The translations under genes were made by a program, and so were the position numbers. The notes beneath the pieces are model-generated. The model had not been told where the DNA came from. It searched no databases and worked only from the letters and a program-made list of their open reading frames with translations. This document shows, piece after piece, positions 56,161-63,465 of a stretch of DNA of 64,000 bases (its first letter is position 1; every line of letters begins with the position of its first letter). The stretch spans positions 124,001 to 188,000 of the forward strand of contig NZ_JBLZPK010000059.1 in NCBI RefSeq assembly GCF_049199905.1. The letters run 5' to 3'. Source of the stretch: Shinella sp032095155 (GTDB taxonomy: Bacteria > Pseudomonadota > Alphaproteobacteria > Rhizobiales > Rhizobiaceae).

Positions 56161-56547
56161 GTGGACAAGTTTTATACCATAACCGAGCTGACGCGCGAAT
56201 TCGGCGTTTCCACCCGCACCTTGCGCTTCTACGAGGATGAGGGGCTCATCAATCCCGAGCGCCGCGGCCGCACACGCCTTTTCCGACCGGCAGACCGTCG
56301 CCTGATCCTGGAAATCCTGCGCGGCCGGCGTATCGGCTTCACCATTGCCGAGATCCGCGACATCATCCGCGTCTACAAGGACCCGCCGGGCGAGGTGGGG
56401 CAGCTAGAAATGCTGATGACGAAGGTCAGCGAGAAGCGCGAGGAACTTCGCCAGAAGCGGAGGGATATCGAAGAGACGCTGACCGAGCTCGACAATGTCG
56501 AGGAGGCCTGCCTCACCCGCCTCGCCGAAATCGGCGTCGGCACCTGA
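56161..56547 (+). CDS. MerR-family transcriptional regulator, LiuR-like
   Basis: 128 residues: MerR HTH at the N-terminus (FYTITELTREFGVSTRTLRFYEDEGLINPERRGRTRLFRPADRRLILEILRGRRIGFTIAEIRDII), then a long dimerisation helix (MLMTKVSEKREELRQKRRDIEETLTELDNVEEACLTRL). The short C-terminus and the LEMLMTKV helix match the LiuR group that controls branched-chain amino acid/acyl-CoA catabolism in proteobacteria (inference). GTG at 56161 lies 5 bases after GGAG; the ATG at 56146 lies upstream of that site. No target genes are adjacent. Confidence 0.88.
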   Translation: MDKFYTITELTREFGVSTRTLRFYEDEGLINPERRGRTRLFRPADRRLILEILRGRRIGFTIAEIRDIIRVYKDPPGEVGQLEMLMTKVSEKREELRQKRRDIEETLTELDNVEEACLTRLAEIGVGT

Positions 56548-56610
56548 GCAATCCGGGTTTTGAATGTATCGTGTGGCGCGGGATGAAAACATCCGGCGCC
56601 ATCGTCGTCT

Positions 56611-57084
56611 TCAGATCCAGCGGGTCGTGCCGTTGCAATAGCGTTCGAAATCGATGCCGAAGCGCGAGAGGAGATGCAGTTCTTCCCGCTTGATGGCGAC
56701 GATGCTGGTGAGGCCGGACGCGACGATTGCCGTCACCAGGCACCAGGGATTGAGCATCACGAGGCCGATGCCGGCCGTCGCCAGCGTATAGCCGAGATAG
56801 ATCGGGTTGCGGGTAAGCCGGTAGGGGCCGGAGGTGACCAGATGGGTGGAACAGCGGTTCGGCAGGATGGTCGTGTGGCAATCCAGAAGCGTGCGCATCG
56901 CCCAGACGTCCAGCACGATTGCCGTGAGGATCAGCGCGCTGCCGGCGACGGTAGCGATCAGGCTGTCGGTCTCCGATACCGCGAGCGGGAAATAGGCCTG
57001 GAGCAGGAAGGCGACCGCGAGTGCCGCGCCGTAGATCAGCGGCGGCCAGGGGAAGGCGAGTGGCTTCATGCGATAGGCGTTCAT
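56611..57084 (-). CDS. Isoprenylcysteine carboxyl methyltransferase-like membrane protein
   Basis: 157 residues with about four transmembrane helices and the ICMT/PEMT-type SAM-binding end: LVTSGPYRLTRNPIYLGYTLATAGIGLVML (GPYRxxRNPxY signature near residue 87) and EELHLLSRFGIDFERYCNGTTRWI. It should methylate a membrane-associated small molecule, isoprenoid or lipid; the bacterial substrate is unknown. AAGGAGTAG precedes the ATG at 57084 and contains the stop of the upstream DUF1624 gene, so the two genes are coupled. Confidence 0.9.
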   Translation of the reverse strand: MNAYRMKPLAFPWPPLIYGAALAVAFLLQAYFPLAVSETDSLIATVAGSALILTAIVLDVWAMRTLLDCHTTILPNRCSTHLVTSGPYRLTRNPIYLGYTLATAGIGLVMLNPWCLVTAIVASGLTSIVAIKREELHLLSRFGIDFERYCNGTTRWI

Positions 57085-57089
57085 GATCC

Positions 57090-58109
57090 CTACTCCTTGA
57101 GGTCGGTCTTCGTCTCGGATTCCGTCGTGCACTGCGAGGAGATCGCGCCGATCCGCTCGTCCGTCGTCACATCGATCGCGCCGCGGTTGAGGTCGGCGAA
57201 AAGGTTCTGGTCCTGCAATCCGTTCAGCGTGCAGCCGCAAAAGCTCTGGCAGAATCCGGCGCCGCGTTCTGGTTCGCAGGCGCGCATGCAGCTTTTGACA
57301 TAGCCGACGGCCGGGTCGGGAGCGGGCGCCGGCATGACCAGCGAGAAGCCATAGACCAGTGCGATCAGCACGGGCTGGTGGATAAGATAGATGGCGAGAC
57401 TGTGGCGCCCCGCGGCCTCCAGCAGGGTTTTCCACCGGACGTTTGTCAGGCCGCCAAAGCCGGCGAGCCGTTCGGGAAGCGTGCTTGCGGCGAAAAGCTT
57501 GGCGAACACGATGCCCAGAAGCACCGGCGCGATCCATGGCAAGAGCGGCACGTAGTCGTTCGAGCGCGGGATGTTGACCGAGAGCCCGACCCACCAGAGT
57601 GCCGGATGATCGAAGAGCGGTGCCCGCAGATAGAGTGGTGCTGCGACCGCTGCCGCGGCGGCGACCAGTGTGACGATGACGGGCAGGCGCAGGAAGAGGA
57701 GCCCGAGGACGCTTGCTGCTGCAATGGCGTGCAGGATGCCGAAGAAGATGAATGTCTCGCGGAAGGCGAACCAGGTGGCGATGGTGATGATGAGAGCCGC
57801 ACCGCCGATCTTCCCAAGCCGGATGAAGAAGGGCCTTGCGTGAAACCCTTTCCGCTGCCCGAGCACGAGACTGAAGCCGACGAGGAAGAGGAAGCTGCCG
57901 GCAATCACGCGGGCAAAGATGCGCCAGCCGCCGGTCGTGGCGGTTTCCGGCTCGATATAGCCGAAGAAGCCGAGGTCCCAGGTGAAATGGTAGATCGCCA
58001 TGGCGATCAGGGCGACGCCGCGCAGCTGGTCGATCAGCGGGATACGGGCAAGTCGGCGCGTTTGCCCGCCGTCTGCTGCCTCATTGCCGTCAATCACCGT
58101 GGTCGTCAT
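57090..58109 (-). CDS. DUF1624 acyltransferase-like membrane protein with Cys-rich tail
   Basis: 339 residues. About eight transmembrane helices carry the DUF1624/HGSNAT-type core: RIPLIDQLRGVALIAMAIYHFTWDLGFFGYI at the start (R-G-x-A-x-x-x-M-x-x-x-H), FLFLVGFSLVLGQRKGF, FFGILHAIAAASVLGLLFL, and HSLAIYLIHQPVLIALVYG at the end of the core. The family transfers acetyl groups across membranes to sugars. A C-terminal extension of about 70 residues is unusual: it holds CMRAC, GFCQSFCGC and SSQC, six or seven cysteines in a predicted soluble segment. ATG 58109 and 58127 are both possible. Coupled to the methyltransferase gene downstream. Confidence 0.85.
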   Translation of the reverse strand: MTTTVIDGNEAADGGQTRRLARIPLIDQLRGVALIAMAIYHFTWDLGFFGYIEPETATTGGWRIFARVIAGSFLFLVGFSLVLGQRKGFHARPFFIRLGKIGGAALIITIATWFAFRETFIFFGILHAIAAASVLGLLFLRLPVIVTLVAAAAAVAAPLYLRAPLFDHPALWWVGLSVNIPRSNDYVPLLPWIAPVLLGIVFAKLFAASTLPERLAGFGGLTNVRWKTLLEAAGRHSLAIYLIHQPVLIALVYGFSLVMPAPAPDPAVGYVKSCMRACEPERGAGFCQSFCGCTLNGLQDQNLFADLNRGAIDVTTDERIGAISSQCTTESETKTDLKE

Positions 58110-58215
58110 GGTTCGAGGTCGCCGCATTGCTTTGGTCCATAGAAAAGTGTCACGCCAAGCTTGCGCCGGGCGGATGGCCGAAAGGTGGCCGGTTGGAACG
58201 GATCGTTGGGAGAGG

Positions 58216-58905
58216 TCAGTCGAGGTTTTCGAGCACGGCGAGGCGTGCTTCCGAATAGAACTGACGGCGCACGAGCACGATGATGATGCCGATGGTCGTG
58301 GCGATGAACAGGAACGGGCTGACGAACCAGCCGAGATAACCGATCGACAGGAAGATGGCCCGAAGACCCTTGTTGAAGTGTTTTGCGGCCAGGATGTTCA
58401 TGCGGATCACTTTGTCGGCGGCGAGATCCGCGCCGGCGGGATCCTTGTGAATGTCGCCGCTCATCGGCATGGCGCCGAGCAGGATGGTGCAATAGTTGAA
58501 CAGCCGATAGGACCAGCCGAACTTGAAGAAGGCATAGCCGAAGATGATGGCAAGGCCGCCGACCTTCATCTCGAAGCCGGCGCGGCTGCCATGGAAGAAA
58601 TAGGGCAGGTCGCTGAAGATCGCGAAGACCTGCTCCGTCGCCCCGAGTAGCGCAAAGCAGCTGCCGAGCGCCAGAAGCGAGGTTGACGCGAAGAAAGCCG
58701 TGCCGTTCTGCAGGCCGGCCATGATCTGTGTATCGATCATGCGCAGGTCGCGGTGCATGGCGTTGCGGATCCACACCGCGCGCTGCGAACTCATGGCGCG
58801 CGTGAGGCTCACCCGGTCGAACAGTTTTGCCCGGTCCGTAATCCAGGAATACCCCATCCACAGGGCGAGGAAGATAGCGAGTGCGATAAGGTCCGGGATG
58901 TTCAT
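58216..58905 (-). CDS. DUF599 membrane protein
   Basis: 229 residues of the DUF599 family with about four transmembrane helices: IALAIFLALWMGYSWITDRA, NGTAFFASTSLLALGSCFALLG, GLAIIFGYAFFKFGWSYRLFNYCTILLGAMP and FLSIGYLGWFVSPFLFIATTIGIIIVLVRRQFYSEA. The RAVWIRNAMHRDLRMIDTQIMAGLQN and KHFNKGLRAIFL segments are family hallmarks; function unknown. ATG at 58905. About 290 bp of apparently non-coding sequence lies upstream, before the next plus-strand ORF. Confidence 0.9.
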   Translation of the reverse strand: MNIPDLIALAIFLALWMGYSWITDRAKLFDRVSLTRAMSSQRAVWIRNAMHRDLRMIDTQIMAGLQNGTAFFASTSLLALGSCFALLGATEQVFAIFSDLPYFFHGSRAGFEMKVGGLAIIFGYAFFKFGWSYRLFNYCTILLGAMPMSGDIHKDPAGADLAADKVIRMNILAAKHFNKGLRAIFLSIGYLGWFVSPFLFIATTIGIIIVLVRRQFYSEARLAVLENLD

Positions 58906-59198
58906 GAAATGTCTTGTGCCACGGATTCGGCATTTTGCAAGCCGCGGAGCGACCGTGTTCGCGCGCGGTTCAGACCTGAGGCAAAACGAGGGCGGCGCTC
59001 GCCGTTCGCAAGAGAGTATCCGGCGCGCGCAACTGTCTGATTCTGCGACAGGTCATGCGTTGAGCGCGGGGCTCCTATGCCGATGCCGCCTTGGTTTCGC
59101 CATTTTTCGCGATTGCGGTTTCATAAATTCTTCATTAAACAGAGCCCTATGCGGCGCTGATATCGGCGGCTCGCACGACACTTCCATTCGGGGAAATC

Positions 59199-59300
59199 AT
59201 GGAAAGCACCGTTCAGAAATCCTGCTGGGGCGTTACCGCCCGTGCAGTCCTCGGTTTTGGCGCCGTTCTGGTTATCGCCTATCTCTTCGGCGGCATCTGA
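59199..59300 (+). CDS. Small hydrophobic protein, 33 residues
   Basis: A short frame reading MESTVQKSCWGVTARAVLGF and ending VLVIAYLFGGI: one transmembrane helix (about residues 13-33) after a short polar N-terminus. GGGGA precedes the ATG by 3 bases, codon use matches neighbours, and a strong terminator follows 28 bp after the stop, which together suggest an expressed single-gene unit. No family known to me. Confidence 0.55.
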   Translation: MESTVQKSCWGVTARAVLGFGAVLVIAYLFGGI

Positions 59301-59328
59301 AAACATCAGGCCTAAATCCCTACATAAG

Positions 59329-59365
59329 CAGCGCGCTCTTCATCGAGACGCGCTGTTTTTGTTTT
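59329..59365 (+). terminator. Rho-independent terminator of the small ORF
   Basis: CAGCGCG (59329-59335) pairs with CGCGCTG (59349-59355), followed by TTTTTGTTTT. Confidence 0.8.
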
Positions 59366-59479
59366 CGGCATGTCGCACTGGTAAAACCCGATGTCGGGAG
59401 ATCGCCAAGAGCGCGCCGCGTGATAACGTAGCTTCAACGGTCAAAGCATGAGCCGGCTGCGGCGAGGAGAAGTCAGGGA

Positions 59480-60880
59480 ATGTTCCTTTCGGTTTTTGAT
59501 GTCTTCAAGATCGGTATCGGGCCGTCGAGCTCCCATACGATGGGGCCGATGTCGGCGGCGAACCGCTTTCTCGACCTGATCCTCTCCGACGACTGGCCGC
59601 GCCCGTCGAACGCCCATGTCGCGGGTATCCGCATGAGCCTGCATGGCTCGCTCGCCTATACCGGCGTCGGCCATGGCTCCGACCGCGCCGTCATTCTCGG
59701 CCTGATGGGCGAGCGGCCTGACGCGGTCGACCCTGACCAGATGGATGCGATCGTGGGCGAGGTCGAGCGCACCGGCCGCATCACGCCGCCGGGCCATCCC
59801 GGTTACACCTTCCAGCCGAAGACCGACCTGATCTTCGACAAGAAGAATCCGCTGCCCGGCCACGCCAACGGCATGACATTCTCCGCCTATGACCGCGACG
59901 ACCGCCTCCTCTTGAAGCGTATCTACTATTCCGTCGGCGGCGGCTTCGTCGTCACGGATACGGAACTCGAGCAGATGCGCGCCAGCAAAGCGAAGCCCGG
60001 CGGCACGAAGGTGCCGTTCCCCTTCTCATCGGCCAAGCAGATGCTCGAAATGGCGCAACGTTCGGGCATGACGATTGCCCAGATGAAGCGCGCCAACGAG
60101 GAAGCGACCATGTCGCGCGAGGAGCTGGATGCCGGCCTCGACCGAATCTGGGGCGCCATGAAGAGCTGCATCGATCGTGGCCTGAAGAACGAGGGCATCA
60201 TGCCCGGTGGCCTGAAGGTGCGCCGCCGCGCCCGCTCCATCCACGACAAGCTGCAGGAGGAGTGGCGCTCCAACAAGGCGAACCCGCTGCTCGCCAATGA
60301 CTGGCTCTCCGTCTACGCCATGGCCGTCAACGAGGAGAACGCCGCCGGCGGCCGCGTCGTGACCTCGCCGACCAATGGCGCGGCCGGCGTCGTGCCCGCC
60401 ACGATCCGCTACTACCTGCATTTCCACGAGGACGCCGACCAGGACGGCATTCGCGATTACCTGCTGACCGCTGCGGCCGTCGGCGGCATCATCAAGCACA
60501 ATGCCTCGATATCAGGCGCCGAAGTGGGCTGTCAGGGCGAGGTAGGCTCCGCCTCCGCCATGGCCGCCGCCGGCCTTGCCGCCGTCATGGGCGGTTCGCC
60601 CGAGCAGGTGGAGAATGCCGCAGAAATCGCGCTGGAGCACCATCTCGGCATGACCTGCGACCCGATTGCCGGCCTCGTGCAGGTGCCGTGCATCGAGCGC
60701 AATGCGCTGGGCGCCGTCAAGGCGGTCACGGCGGCCTCGCTTTCCCTCAAGGGCGACGGCCAGCATTTCGTGCCGCTCGACGCCTGCATCGAGACCATGC
60801 GTCAGACCGGCGTCGACATGAACGAGAAGTACAAGGAAACCTCCACCGGCGGCCTCGCCGTCAATGTGGTGGAGTGCTGA
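59480..60880 (+). CDS. sdaA: L-serine ammonia-lyase (Fe-S type)
   Basis: 466-residue single-chain enzyme deaminating L-serine to pyruvate, needing an oxygen-sensitive [4Fe-4S] cluster. SVFDVFKIGIGPSSSHTMGPM opens the beta domain; TSPTNGAAGVVPATI begins the catalytic part. Cluster cysteines are in SGAEVGCQGEVGSASA, GMTCDPIAGLVQVPCIERNA (two) and the C-terminal end VNVVEC, where the tail Cys enters the active site in this family. It is a likely client of the suf system in this window and links to gcv through serine/glycine exchange. AGGAG precedes the ATG at 59480. Confidence 0.96.
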   Translation: MFLSVFDVFKIGIGPSSSHTMGPMSAANRFLDLILSDDWPRPSNAHVAGIRMSLHGSLAYTGVGHGSDRAVILGLMGERPDAVDPDQMDAIVGEVERTGRITPPGHPGYTFQPKTDLIFDKKNPLPGHANGMTFSAYDRDDRLLLKRIYYSVGGGFVVTDTELEQMRASKAKPGGTKVPFPFSSAKQMLEMAQRSGMTIAQMKRANEEATMSREELDAGLDRIWGAMKSCIDRGLKNEGIMPGGLKVRRRARSIHDKLQEEWRSNKANPLLANDWLSVYAMAVNEENAAGGRVVTSPTNGAAGVVPATIRYYLHFHEDADQDGIRDYLLTAAAVGGIIKHNASISGAEVGCQGEVGSASAMAAAGLAAVMGGSPEQVENAAEIALEHHLGMTCDPIAGLVQVPCIERNALGAVKAVTAASLSLKGDGQHFVPLDACIETMRQTGVDMNEKYKETSTGGLAVNVVEC

Positions 60881-60913
60881 TCGTCCATTCGTTCCCTGTG
60901 GAATGCGACGCGG

Positions 60914-60938
60914 NNNNNNNNNNNNNNNNNNNNNNNNN
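60914..60938. other. Assembly gap, 25 N
   Basis: Exactly 25 undetermined bases between the sdaA stop and the DUF1489 gene; a scaffold-style placeholder rather than real sequence, so true spacing here is unknown. Confidence 0.95.
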
Positions 60939-60959
60939 CGCAACGGCGTTCAAAGAGCC

Positions 60960-61397
60960 ATGGCCCTACATCTCATCAAACTCTGTGTCGGCGCTGACAG
61001 CATCGATGACCTGCGTGAATGGGTGTCCGAACGCTCGCTGATCGCGATCGCCGCGGGCATGGAGCCGCATTCGAGCCATATCACCCGCATGATCCCGAAG
61101 CGCGATCAGGAACTGCTCGACGGCGGCTCGCTCTATTGGGTGATCAAGGGGCAGGTGCAGGCCCGCCAGCGCCTGCTTGGCCTGAAGAGTTTTACGGATG
61201 TCGACGGCATTTCGCGCTGTGAGCTGGTGCTTGGCCCGGAGGTGATCGAGACGGAATTCCAGCCGCGCCGCGCCTTCCAGGGCTGGCGTTACCTCACCGA
61301 GGACGACGCGCCGCGCGATCTCAAGAATATGGGTGAGGGGCTGGCCGATCTGCCGCTGGAGCTTCGGCGCGAACTCGCCGAACTCGGTCTTCTCTGA
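60960..61397 (+). CDS. DUF1489 family protein
   Basis: 145 residues of DUF1489, found in alphaproteobacteria with no known function. The sequence LHLIKLCVGADSIDDLREWVSER, HITRMIPKRDQELLDGGSLYWVIKGQVQARQRLLGL and PRRAFQGWRYLTEDDAPRDL are characteristic. It is soluble, with no signal peptide. ATG at 60960 is the natural start, and no ribosome-binding site can be judged because the gap lies 22 bp upstream. Converges with the next small gene, 9 bp between stops. Confidence 0.9.
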   Translation: MALHLIKLCVGADSIDDLREWVSERSLIAIAAGMEPHSSHITRMIPKRDQELLDGGSLYWVIKGQVQARQRLLGLKSFTDVDGISRCELVLGPEVIETEFQPRRAFQGWRYLTEDDAPRDLKNMGEGLADLPLELRRELAELGLL

Positions 61398-61406
61398 GCG
61401 CTGAAT

Positions 61407-61679
61407 TCAACGCAGGCGCATGCGTATCGGATAGCGGCGTTCGCTGATGCCGACATGCAGGTGGATCCCGGCGGCCGGCTGGCCGGAGCGCCAGGCGCGG
61501 GCGCCATGCGCCAGCAGCATGCCGACGAGATCCTTCGTCTTGTTGCGCGAACGGCCCAATCCGATATCCGCGATCCGCATCGCGGCTTCGTGCAGCGGGT
61601 GGAGCGTGCCCTTCAGCGGCCGGCGCTTTTCGTCGCGCGCTGCGGTGGGAACATCGAAGATGTTTTCGTTCATCGCCAT
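61407..61679 (-). CDS. Hypothetical protein, 90 residues
   Basis: Soluble, basic, no family recognised: MAMNENIFDVPTAARDEKRRPLKGTLHPLHEAAMRIADIGLGRSRNKTKDLVGMLLAHGARAW then a Gly/His segment (PAAGIHLHVGISERRYPIRMRLR). ATG 61679 lies after GAGG; ATG 61673 is also possible. It lies downstream of the D-Ala-D-Ala carboxypeptidase gene on the same strand, with two 14-bp direct repeats in the space between. Confidence 0.6.
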   Translation of the reverse strand: MAMNENIFDVPTAARDEKRRPLKGTLHPLHEAAMRIADIGLGRSRNKTKDLVGMLLAHGARAWRSGQPAAGIHLHVGISERRYPIRMRLR

Positions 61680-61689
61680 GATCTGCCTC

Positions 61690-61776
61690 GTACGCAATAC
61701 CTGATCGAGGATGGCAGAGCCGCTACATACGGCATCCGCCTGTCTCTCCCCCGCAGCCATCGGTACGCAATACCTG
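61690..61776. repeat. Two identical 14-bp direct repeats
   Basis: GTACGCAATACCTG occurs at 61690-61703 and again at 61763-61776, start to start 73 bp apart. The first copy lies 10 bases before the ATG at 61679 (minus strand), the second near where its promoter would be. Could be paired regulator sites or a small duplication. Confidence 0.6.
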
Positions 61777-61842
61777 GCCGATGCCGTTGCGGGTTGAAGA
61801 CGGTAGTCCGGGAACCGCGCCGTCAAGCGCGGTCCAATCTCG

Positions 61843-63345
61843 TTACTGCTGGCTGGCCCAGCAGGCAAAGCCCTTGCGCTTCAGCACCTTGCAGGCCGCC
61901 GCCGCGCCGTTCTGGTTGTCGAAGCCGCCGAAGCGGGCGCGATAGAGCGCGCCGCTACCGCTGTTGACGGCGACCGTGAAGGGCATTGCGCTGGAAAGGG
62001 CCTTGCCGCCGGAGTTCTTCGCCTTGGAGAGCAGCTCCTGTGCCTGGCCCTTGTCCGGCGTCGCGCCGATCTGGATGACCCAGCCCGAGGGCGTGGATTC
62101 CGAGGCCATGGTGGCGGTGGTGGTCGAAGAGGTGGTCAGCTTGTCGAGCGAGCCGCCGGTGTCGCCCTGTTCCGTCAGCTCTTCCGCCGGAACGGCGCTT
62201 TCACGCTGGAGCTTGAGGGTTGCAGCAAGCGCACGCTTGCCGACGATCTCGTTTTCACCCGATGTCGCGGCATAGGCCGTCTCGATGCGGGCTTCGTTGT
62301 AGCGATAGGTCGGGATAGGGCCGTTTTCCGGCAGTTCCATGCCGCGGTTGCTCAGCGTGCCGCTTGCCGATGCGGTGACGGTTTCGCTTGCCGATGCTGT
62401 GACCGCTTCGCTTGCAACATCCGCTGTCAGTGTCGGTGCATCCTTGGTTTCGGCGATCAGGTCGCCACCGCCACGGCGGGACGCTTTCGGCATATAGGCG
62501 GCGATGAGCTTGCGCATCTGCTGGTCGCGGGCACCGCCCGAACGGCCGCCGAGCACGACGCCGACGACGCTGCGGCCATCGGCAACGGCCGAGGTCACGA
62601 GGTTGTAACCGGAAGCGCGCGTGTAGCCGGTCTTGATGCCGTCAACGCCGCGCACGCTGCCGAGCAGGCGGTTGTGGCCGTTGATGACCTGCTTGCCGAA
62701 GCGGAAGCTGCGAACTGAGAAATAGTCGTAGTACTGCGGAAAGTGCTGGCGCAGCGCGATGCCGAGGCGAGCCTGGTCACGGGCGGTGGTGACCTGCGCC
62801 GTGTTCGGAAGACCATTGGCGTTGCGATAGGTCGTGCGCGTCATGCCGAGCGCGCGGGCCTTCTGCGTCATGATGCGGGCAAAGCGCTCTTCCGAGCCGC
62901 CAAGCATTTCGGCAAGCGCCGTGGAAGCGTCATTTGCCGAGCGGGTGATGAGGCCGAGCATGGCCTGTTCGACGGTGATCGAATTGCCGGCGCGCACACC
63001 GAGCTTGGTCGGCGGCTCGCTCGAGGCATTTTTCGAGAAGGGAACGCGGGTGTCGAGACGGATTTTTCCAGCTTCGAGCGCTTCGAAGGTCAGATACAGC
63101 GTCATCATCTTGGTGAGAGATGCCGGGTAGCGCAGCGCGTCGGCATCCTCGCTGTAGAGCACCTTGCCCGTCTTTGCGTCGATGACGATGCCAGCATATT
63201 TCGGAGAGGCTTCCGCAGGTGCCGCAAAGGCGACGGTGCTGACCATTCCGACCATCACCAGACCTTGCGCCACGGTGGCAACTGCCTGACAGGAGCGGGG
63301 GAGGAAATCGAGGAATACGGAACGGGACACTACGTTACTCTTCAT
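61843..63345 (-). CDS. D-alanyl-D-alanine carboxypeptidase with SPOR domain
   Basis: 500-residue penicillin-binding protein, class C type 5. Signal peptide of about 47 residues; catalytic motifs SLTK (76-79), SAN (136-138) and KTG (238-240, GIKTGYTRASGY). It trims terminal D-Ala from peptidoglycan stem peptides. A low-complexity linker with a repeated SEAVTASASETVTASASG segment (about 310-330) leads to a C-terminal SPOR domain (SGWVIQIGATPDKGQAQELLSKAK ... ARFGGFDNQNGAAAACKVLKRKGFACWASQQ) that binds denuded glycan at the septum. ATG at 63345 gives a normal signal peptide. Confidence 0.94.
   Translation of the reverse strand: MKSNVVSRSVFLDFLPRSCQAVATVAQGLVMVGMVSTVAFAAPAEASPKYAGIVIDAKTGKVLYSEDADALRYPASLTKMMTLYLTFEALEAGKIRLDTRVPFSKNASSEPPTKLGVRAGNSITVEQAMLGLITRSANDASTALAEMLGGSEERFARIMTQKARALGMTRTTYRNANGLPNTAQVTTARDQARLGIALRQHFPQYYDYFSVRSFRFGKQVINGHNRLLGSVRGVDGIKTGYTRASGYNLVTSAVADGRSVVGVVLGGRSGGARDQQMRKLIAAYMPKASRRGGGDLIAETKDAPTLTADVASEAVTASASETVTASASGTLSNRGMELPENGPIPTYRYNEARIETAYAATSGENEIVGKRALAATLKLQRESAVPAEELTEQGDTGGSLDKLTTSSTTTATMASESTPSGWVIQIGATPDKGQAQELLSKAKNSGGKALSSAMPFTVAVNSGSGALYRARFGGFDNQNGAAAACKVLKRKGFACWASQQ
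62361..62408 (-). repeat. Two 24-bp tandem repeats in the carboxypeptidase linker
   Basis: Two imperfect 24-bp units, each starting CGCTTGCCGATGC on the plus strand, encode the 8-residue repeat SASETVTA / SEAVTASA in the linker ahead of the SPOR domain. In frame, so copy number could vary. Confidence 0.75.
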
Positions 63346-63465
63346 TCTCGGATTGCAGATGGTGTTCGGATGGAAGGTTCCGGAACGACCGTTGGCAGCA
63401 CAGTAGCGAGACAGCGTTACCAATCGGTTTATGATGAATCATTGGTTTCTGAGATCGCCATTATT

